Of a stretch of 64,000 nt of DNA, positions 60,110-64,000 are shown piece by piece (the first letter of the stretch is position 1; each line of letters starts with the position of its first letter). Position numbers and translations under genes: made by a program. Where the stretch lies: positions 62,001 to 126,000 of the forward strand of contig JAHCIQ010000009.1 in the NCBI GenBank assembly GCA_026129135.1, in the 5' to 3' direction. The notes under the pieces are model-generated. The model was not told the origin of the DNA. It made no database searches and was given only the letters and a program-made list of their open reading frames with translations. The stretch comes from Cyanobacteria bacterium TGS_CYA1 (GTDB lineage Bacteria; Cyanobacteriota; Vampirovibrionia; Obscuribacterales; Obscuribacteraceae).

Positions 60110-61107
60110 TCGACAACTATAATCGCAAGCACTCATATCTACGCATTTCAGTAACTGACAGGTGCAATTTACGCTGTTTTTATTGCCTTCCTAAGGACGA
60201 AGACATAATCTGGAAGCCAAAAAACAAATTATTGAGTTTTGAAGAAATTGAAAAGCTTTCTAGAATTTTTGTTTCACTTGGTGTAGATAAAATCCGCATT
60301 ACAGGCGGCGAGCCACTTGTTCGTAACGCTCTTCCTCAACTGCTCAAATCGTTAGGCAAGCTAAAACAATCCGGACTGAAAACTTTAGCTATGACGACTA
60401 ACGGGCTGCTTTTAGCTAAACACGCTCATGCAATTAGCCAGGCGGGTGTCACGCATTTAAATGTTAGTATCGACAGCTTGCAGCGAGATCGATTCGAGAA
60501 AATAACCGGAAGGGACCAATTATCAGATGTTTTGAGCGGAGTCGAAGCGGCAGTTAAATGCGGCTTTCCATCAATTAAGCTGAACGTGGTCGTCATTGCA
60601 GGAGTCAATGACGACGAAATTCTAGACATGATTGAATACGCCAATGGGCTCGCACAAAATAGAAGCATGATCAACGTTAGATTCATTGAATTCATGCCCT
60701 TTGTGGGCAATGGCTGGAACATCGAAAAAGTTATTCCATATACACAGATATTGCAACAAATCGAATCGAAGTACAAAGTAACACCTCTAAAAGCTGAACC
60801 ATCTGCGGTGGCAAAGGATTTTGCTGTCGATGGATACGATACCAGTGTTTCGTTCATTACTTCTATGACCGAAAGCTTCTGCAGCACCTGCAACAGGCTC
60901 AGACTCACCGCCGACGGCTCGATTAAGCCATGCCTCTTCGACTCATCCGAAATCAGCCTGCGCGATTTGCTTAGAAATAATACAAGCGAAGAAGTGATTA
61001 TTCAAACAATTTTGGACGCTCTAAAACTAAAACCAGAAGCACACGAACCAGCAGAAGACCTGGCAGCTGATTACAACAATCGATCAATGATTCAGATTGG
61101 AGGATGA
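60100..61107 (+). CDS. moaA: GTP 3',8-cyclase MoaA (radical SAM)
   Basis: 335 residues. The radical SAM cluster motif CNLRCFYC is at about residues 22-29, followed by KIRITGGEPLVR and TTNGLLL. The C-terminal second cluster (CSTCNRLRLTADGSIKPCLF) holds three Cys for substrate binding. The family's terminal Gly-Gly is present (IQIGG). MoaA starts molybdenum cofactor synthesis from GTP with MoaC. The start overlaps moaE, consistent with coupling. Confidence 0.95.
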   Translation: MQLIDNYNRKHSYLRISVTDRCNLRCFYCLPKDEDIIWKPKNKLLSFEEIEKLSRIFVSLGVDKIRITGGEPLVRNALPQLLKSLGKLKQSGLKTLAMTTNGLLLAKHAHAISQAGVTHLNVSIDSLQRDRFEKITGRDQLSDVLSGVEAAVKCGFPSIKLNVVVIAGVNDDEILDMIEYANGLAQNRSMINVRFIEFMPFVGNGWNIEKVIPYTQILQQIESKYKVTPLKAEPSAVAKDFAVDGYDTSVSFITSMTESFCSTCNRLRLTADGSIKPCLFDSSEISLRDLLRNNTSEEVIIQTILDALKLKPEAHEPAEDLAADYNNRSMIQIGG

Positions 61108-61114
61108 AAACACG

Positions 61115-62068
61115 ATGAAAGATGTTTCGGACAAAATTTCCACCCAGCGAATTGCCGAAGCGAAGGCGACATTGCGCCTGAGTCCATCAACTGTTGAAAA
61201 AATTAAGAATCACAGCCTTCCCAAAGGTAATGCCCTGGAAGTGGCTAAGGTTGCCGCAATTCAGGCAGCTAAAAATACTCATCAAATCATTCCTTACTGT
61301 CATCCAATTCCAGTCGATTATGTCGGAGTCGAGTACGATATTGATGAAGACTCGGTTTGTGTAAGAACTATAGTAAAAGCGATTTATAAAACCGGCGTGG
61401 AAATGGAAGCCTTGACTAGCGCTTCAGTAGCAGTGTTGACAATTTATGACATGGTCAAAATGTTCGACGAACTGGCTGAAATAGAGGGCGTTACTCTTTT
61501 GAGCAAAAGTGGTGGTAAATCAGACTTTTACAAGAAACAAAAATGTCAGGACTTAAGAGCTAAAGTTATAGTACTTTCGGATAGTTTGAGCCAAGGCGAA
61601 GGCGAAGACAAATCGGGAAAAACTATTGTCGAACATTTGCTCAGCATAGGATTTGCGCCTGCAAATGTAGAATTACAGATCATCGCCGACGATCCTGATG
61701 AGCTGTCATTTTTAGTTACAGAAGCAATCGACAAAAAAGCCTTTGATTTAGTCGTAACCACTGGTGGTACCGGCGTAAGCCCTACCGACCTTACCTTTAC
61801 TTGCTTGCAAAGTCTCATTGAAAAACCTCTTCCAGGCGTGGTTGAGGCTATTCGAACCTATGGTCAAAAACGCAACCCACTAGCCATGCTCTCACGACAG
61901 GTAGCAGGCACCAGAGGCAAGGCTCTGATAGTGAGTCTTCCAGGCTCAAACTCCGGCGTTAAAGATGCGATGATTGCTGCCTTTCCCCACGTGCTGCACA
62001 GCCTCGATATGCTAAACGGACAAAAGCACAAAAGCGAGAAGGCGAAGCAAACCAGCGCTTCTAAATAA
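61115..62068 (+). CDS. Bifunctional MoaC / MogA(MoaB)-type fusion
   Basis: 317 residues from ATG 61115 (GGAGG 11 bases upstream). Residues 1-145 are MoaC, which makes cyclic pyranopterin phosphate (MKDVSDKISTQRIAEA, QIIPYCHPIPVDYVGVE, TGVEMEALTSASVAVLTIYDM). Residues about 150-305 are a MoeA_N/MoaB/MogA adenylyltransferase-type domain (VIVLSDSLSQGE, TTGGTGVSPTD, RNPLAMLSRQVAGTRGKALIVSLPGS). The second part likely binds and adenylylates molybdopterin. The order within the operon fits. Confidence 0.93.
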   Translation: MKDVSDKISTQRIAEAKATLRLSPSTVEKIKNHSLPKGNALEVAKVAAIQAAKNTHQIIPYCHPIPVDYVGVEYDIDEDSVCVRTIVKAIYKTGVEMEALTSASVAVLTIYDMVKMFDELAEIEGVTLLSKSGGKSDFYKKQKCQDLRAKVIVLSDSLSQGEGEDKSGKTIVEHLLSIGFAPANVELQIIADDPDELSFLVTEAIDKKAFDLVVTTGGTGVSPTDLTFTCLQSLIEKPLPGVVEAIRTYGQKRNPLAMLSRQVAGTRGKALIVSLPGSNSGVKDAMIAAFPHVLHSLDMLNGQKHKSEKAKQTSASK

Positions 62069-62070
62069 AC

Positions 62071-63312
62071 ATGTTATCTTACGTCGAAGCTCGCAATCTC
62101 ATAATTAGCTCGCTGAATACGCTCGAAGCTATAAATTTACCTATCTCCGAAAGTCTGCACCACACCTTGGCGGAGCCTGTTATCGCCCCGTTTGAAATGC
62201 CATTGTTCGATAATTCTGCAGTCGATGGATATGGTGTACTGGTTAACGACTTGATTAATGCTGATTTGAATAATCCAATCGAACTGAAATTGATTGGGTC
62301 ACTCGAGGCCGGTACTAAAAATTTGGATGGGCAACCTCGAATAAAACTGGGCGAATGTGTCAAGATCCTGACTGGTGCGCCCGTTCCACCAGGCGTAGAG
62401 GCCGTCATCATGAAAGAATATAGCGCTTTTGAAAAACAAACCGATATCGGTTTATTTTTTAAATCGGTCTCTAAGGGCGAGAACATCCGCAAACAAGGCG
62501 AAGAGTTAAAGAGGGGAGATCGGGTAATCCCAGCAAATACGCGGATCAACGCTCCTGTTGTCGGAATGTTGGCAAGTCTGGGATATGCAAATTTCAAAGT
62601 AATTAAGCAACCCCAAATAGCCATTCTCACAACAGGTGATGAGTTAATTGAACCTGGCCAAAACCTGGCAAGAAATCAAATTTTCAATTCAAATTCTTAT
62701 GCCATAGAAGCCGCCTGCAGGTCTTTGGGATTGAGCCAATTAATCAAACTACATTGCATTGATACCAGGGAAGATACCATCGAAAAGATGACGCAAGCAA
62801 TCGAATTTGCGGACGTAATTATTTGTACGGGTGGCGTCTCGGTTGGCGACAGAGACCTGGTGAAACCAGTTCTGGAAGAGGATTTCAAAGTCGAGACCAT
62901 TTTATGGAGGATCGCCATCAAGCCAGGCAAGCCCGTTTTCTTCGCCAGGAAGAATGAAAAATATTTCTTTGGGTTACCTGGGAATCCCGTCAGCGCCCTG
63001 GTTACATTCCATCTTTTTGTAAAGCCTGCCCTGATGAGACTGCAAGGCGTAGCTCCATGCGATCCAGCGCAAAATAGGGCCATTTTGAGCAAAAAAATCA
63101 AAAAGAAAGCTGGGCGGATGGAATTTGTCAGAGGTATTCAAAAGAGAACTAAAGATGATAACCTGATGGTTGAGCCGACCCGTGGTCAAGAATCACATAT
63201 GCTTAGCGGTCTGGCAGCTGCGGATTGCCTAATCCATTTCGACCTGGAAGACGAAGTTTTGGATGAAAATACTCAAGTCGAAATTCAAAAATTGGATTGG
63301 CAAAACTATTAG
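62071..63312 (+). CDS. moeA: Molybdopterin molybdotransferase MoeA
   Basis: 413 residues. MoeA inserts molybdenum into adenylylated molybdopterin. Signatures: MPLFDNSAVDGYGV, KILTGAPVPPGVEAVI, GENIRKQGEELKRGD, LTTGDEL, NSNSYAI, CTGGVSVGDRDL, RIAIKPGKPVFFA and FGLPGNPVSALVTFHLF. Codons 123-130 (QTDIGLFF) are encoded by palindrome copy 9 in a variable loop, without changing the expected length. The gene starts two bases after the fusion gene's stop. The dienelactone hydrolase gene follows after 18 bases. Confidence 0.95.
   Translation: MLSYVEARNLIISSLNTLEAINLPISESLHHTLAEPVIAPFEMPLFDNSAVDGYGVLVNDLINADLNNPIELKLIGSLEAGTKNLDGQPRIKLGECVKILTGAPVPPGVEAVIMKEYSAFEKQTDIGLFFKSVSKGENIRKQGEELKRGDRVIPANTRINAPVVGMLASLGYANFKVIKQPQIAILTTGDELIEPGQNLARNQIFNSNSYAIEAACRSLGLSQLIKLHCIDTREDTIEKMTQAIEFADVIICTGGVSVGDRDLVKPVLEEDFKVETILWRIAIKPGKPVFFARKNEKYFFGLPGNPVSALVTFHLFVKPALMRLQGVAPCDPAQNRAILSKKIKKKAGRMEFVRGIQKRTKDDNLMVEPTRGQESHMLSGLAAADCLIHFDLEDEVLDENTQVEIQKLDWQNY
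62431..62462. repeat. Dispersed palindrome, copy 9, within moeA
   Basis: Arms pair around the centre at 62445/62446 for about 14 positions with one mismatch. AAACCGATATCGGTTTATTTTTT includes the T-tract seen in the intergenic copies, so it could act as an intragenic terminator on the plus strand. The open frame passes through it. Confidence 0.85.
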
Positions 63313-63330
63313 TAAAGGGGCGTCAAATCT

Positions 63331-64000
63331 ATGTCTGAAATGATCACAACCCATGTTTCCGACGGTTATTTCGATGGTTATTTAGCCCTGCCTAATAGTG
63401 GTGAAGGTCCAGGCATTTTGCTTATTCAGGAAATTTTTGGAGTCAATTCGCATATTAAAAAAGTGGCGGACAAACTTGCCGAAGAAGGTTTTGTCGTTCT
63501 AGCACCCGACTTGTTCTGGAGACTTCAACCCCATGCCAATTTCGGTTATGAAGGACAGGATAAAGAAAAGGCTTTTGCCTTGATGCAAAAATTCGATGAG
63601 AAACTAGGTCTGCTAGATTTGAAAGCCGCAAGCGGCGTTTTGAGATATCATTCAGCGTGCACGGGTCGTATGGCTTCCATGGGTTTTTGCCTCGGGGGAA
63701 AACTGGCATTCAGATTGGCAGCACACACCAATTTGAACTGCGCCGTTTCCTATTACCCTGGTGGAATCGATGCCTGTCTCGACGAAGCAAACAATATCAA
63801 GTGTAAGACCATTTTGCATTTTGGAGTCGAAGACCAGCTCATTCCAGAGTCCGTGCGCGATAAAGTGAAAGCTGACCTTTCTCAGTACAAGAATTTCACC
63901 GTGTATGAATACGAAAACGTCGGACACGGTTTTAACTGCGACGAGCGCGCCTCCTATAACAAAGATGCCGCAGACTTGGCTTATAAGCGGAGTCTGGAAG
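63331..64000 (+). CDS. Dienelactone hydrolase family protein, 5' part
   Basis: The visible 223 codons run past the end of the window. ATG 63331 has AAAGGGG about 10 bases upstream. The alpha/beta-hydrolase shows LLIQEIFGVNSHIKKVAD (Glu as in dienelactone hydrolases), FWRLQPHA, MGFCLGGKLAFRLA with the catalytic Cys at about residue 114, FGVEDQLIPESVR with Asp, and VGHGFNCDERASYN with His. The usual length is about 230-240 residues, so only a few codons are missing. The family hydrolyses cyclic esters or related compounds; the substrate here is unknown. Confidence 0.92.
   Translation, partial: MSEMITTHVSDGYFDGYLALPNSGEGPGILLIQEIFGVNSHIKKVADKLAEEGFVVLAPDLFWRLQPHANFGYEGQDKEKAFALMQKFDEKLGLLDLKAASGVLRYHSACTGRMASMGFCLGGKLAFRLAAHTNLNCAVSYYPGGIDACLDEANNIKCKTILHFGVEDQLIPESVRDKVKADLSQYKNFTVYEYENVGHGFNCDERASYNKDAADLAYKRSLE

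Noticed and set aside
13307-62462. CRISPR-type array from the repeated palindrome
   Set aside because: Copies are thousands of bases apart, without regular spacers or cas genes.

Overview
The window looks like chromosome from a diderm, heterotrophic relative of the cyanobacteria; the style best fits Vampirovibrionia/Melainabacteria such as the Obscuribacterales. That is inference. It rests on the C5 (glutamyl-tRNA) heme pathway, a CCA-adding enzyme fused to DHH and CBS domains, a ferredoxin-metallo-beta-lactamase fusion, a small SRP RNA, RlpA, lipoproteins and many Tad/Flp-type and MshEN-like proteins. No ribosomal RNA or strong marker gene is present to prove it. No phage, CRISPR array or complete insertion sequence was seen.

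Layout. 1-8.2 kb: a surface-glycan locus with the end of a HisH-like amidotransferase, pseC and pseB (pseudaminic acid type sugar), and two MBOAT plus SGNH acyltransferase pairs in mirror-image order around pseB. 8.3-13.2 kb: a secreted propeller-like protein, an amidase, a ferredoxin-MBL protein and a sugar-nucleotide SDR. 13.4-25.3 kb: two small unknown genes, murD-ftsW-murG, a large TPR protein, yebC, rlpA, gltX and cysS. 25.4-31 kb: two paralogous TadG-like pilus or adhesin proteins flanking a secreted protein with an internal duplication. 31-40.9 kb: a secreted HExxH protein, ychF, tRNA-Ser(CGA), an SRPBCC protein, the DHH-CBS-CCA nucleotidyltransferase, a histidine-rich NfeD-like protein with a flotillin, a small P-loop ATPase and a BtuF-like protein. 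40.9-47.5 kb: hemA-hemC-hemD, then a two-receiver/GGDEF protein, then hemB. 48-53 kb: SRP RNA, a stand-alone MshEN-like protein, a degenerate sensor kinase, a Flp pilin and a polytopic membrane protein. 53-59.3 kb (minus strand): a transposase-derived DNA-binding protein, a degenerate GGDEF protein, a 2Fe-2S ferredoxin, a TPR lipoprotein, an S9 peptidase and a triple-MshEN-like protein. 59.4-63.3 kb: a molybdenum cofactor operon moaD-moaE-moaA-moaC/mog-moeA, followed by a dienelactone hydrolase that runs off the end.

The most unusual signal is a dispersed palindrome with core AACCGATATCGGTT, usually flanked by an A-tract on the left and a T-tract on the right. Nine copies lie between 13.3 and 62.5 kb. 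The copy at 32958-32999 is a perfect 42-bp palindrome. Six copies sit at or just beyond the 3' end of a gene, one lies in the leader of the Flp pilin, and two lie inside moaD and moeA reading frames without disturbing them. They could act as two-way transcription terminators, as a REP-like repeat, or as binding sites for a chromosome-wide protein. A second unusual feature is a signalling cluster (44-59 kb) whose diguanylate-cyclase and kinase domains have lost key catalytic residues while MshEN-like (possible c-di-GMP receptor) proteins are present. A third is an IS1595-type transposase remnant in which a DprA-like winged helix occupies the place of the catalytic domain.
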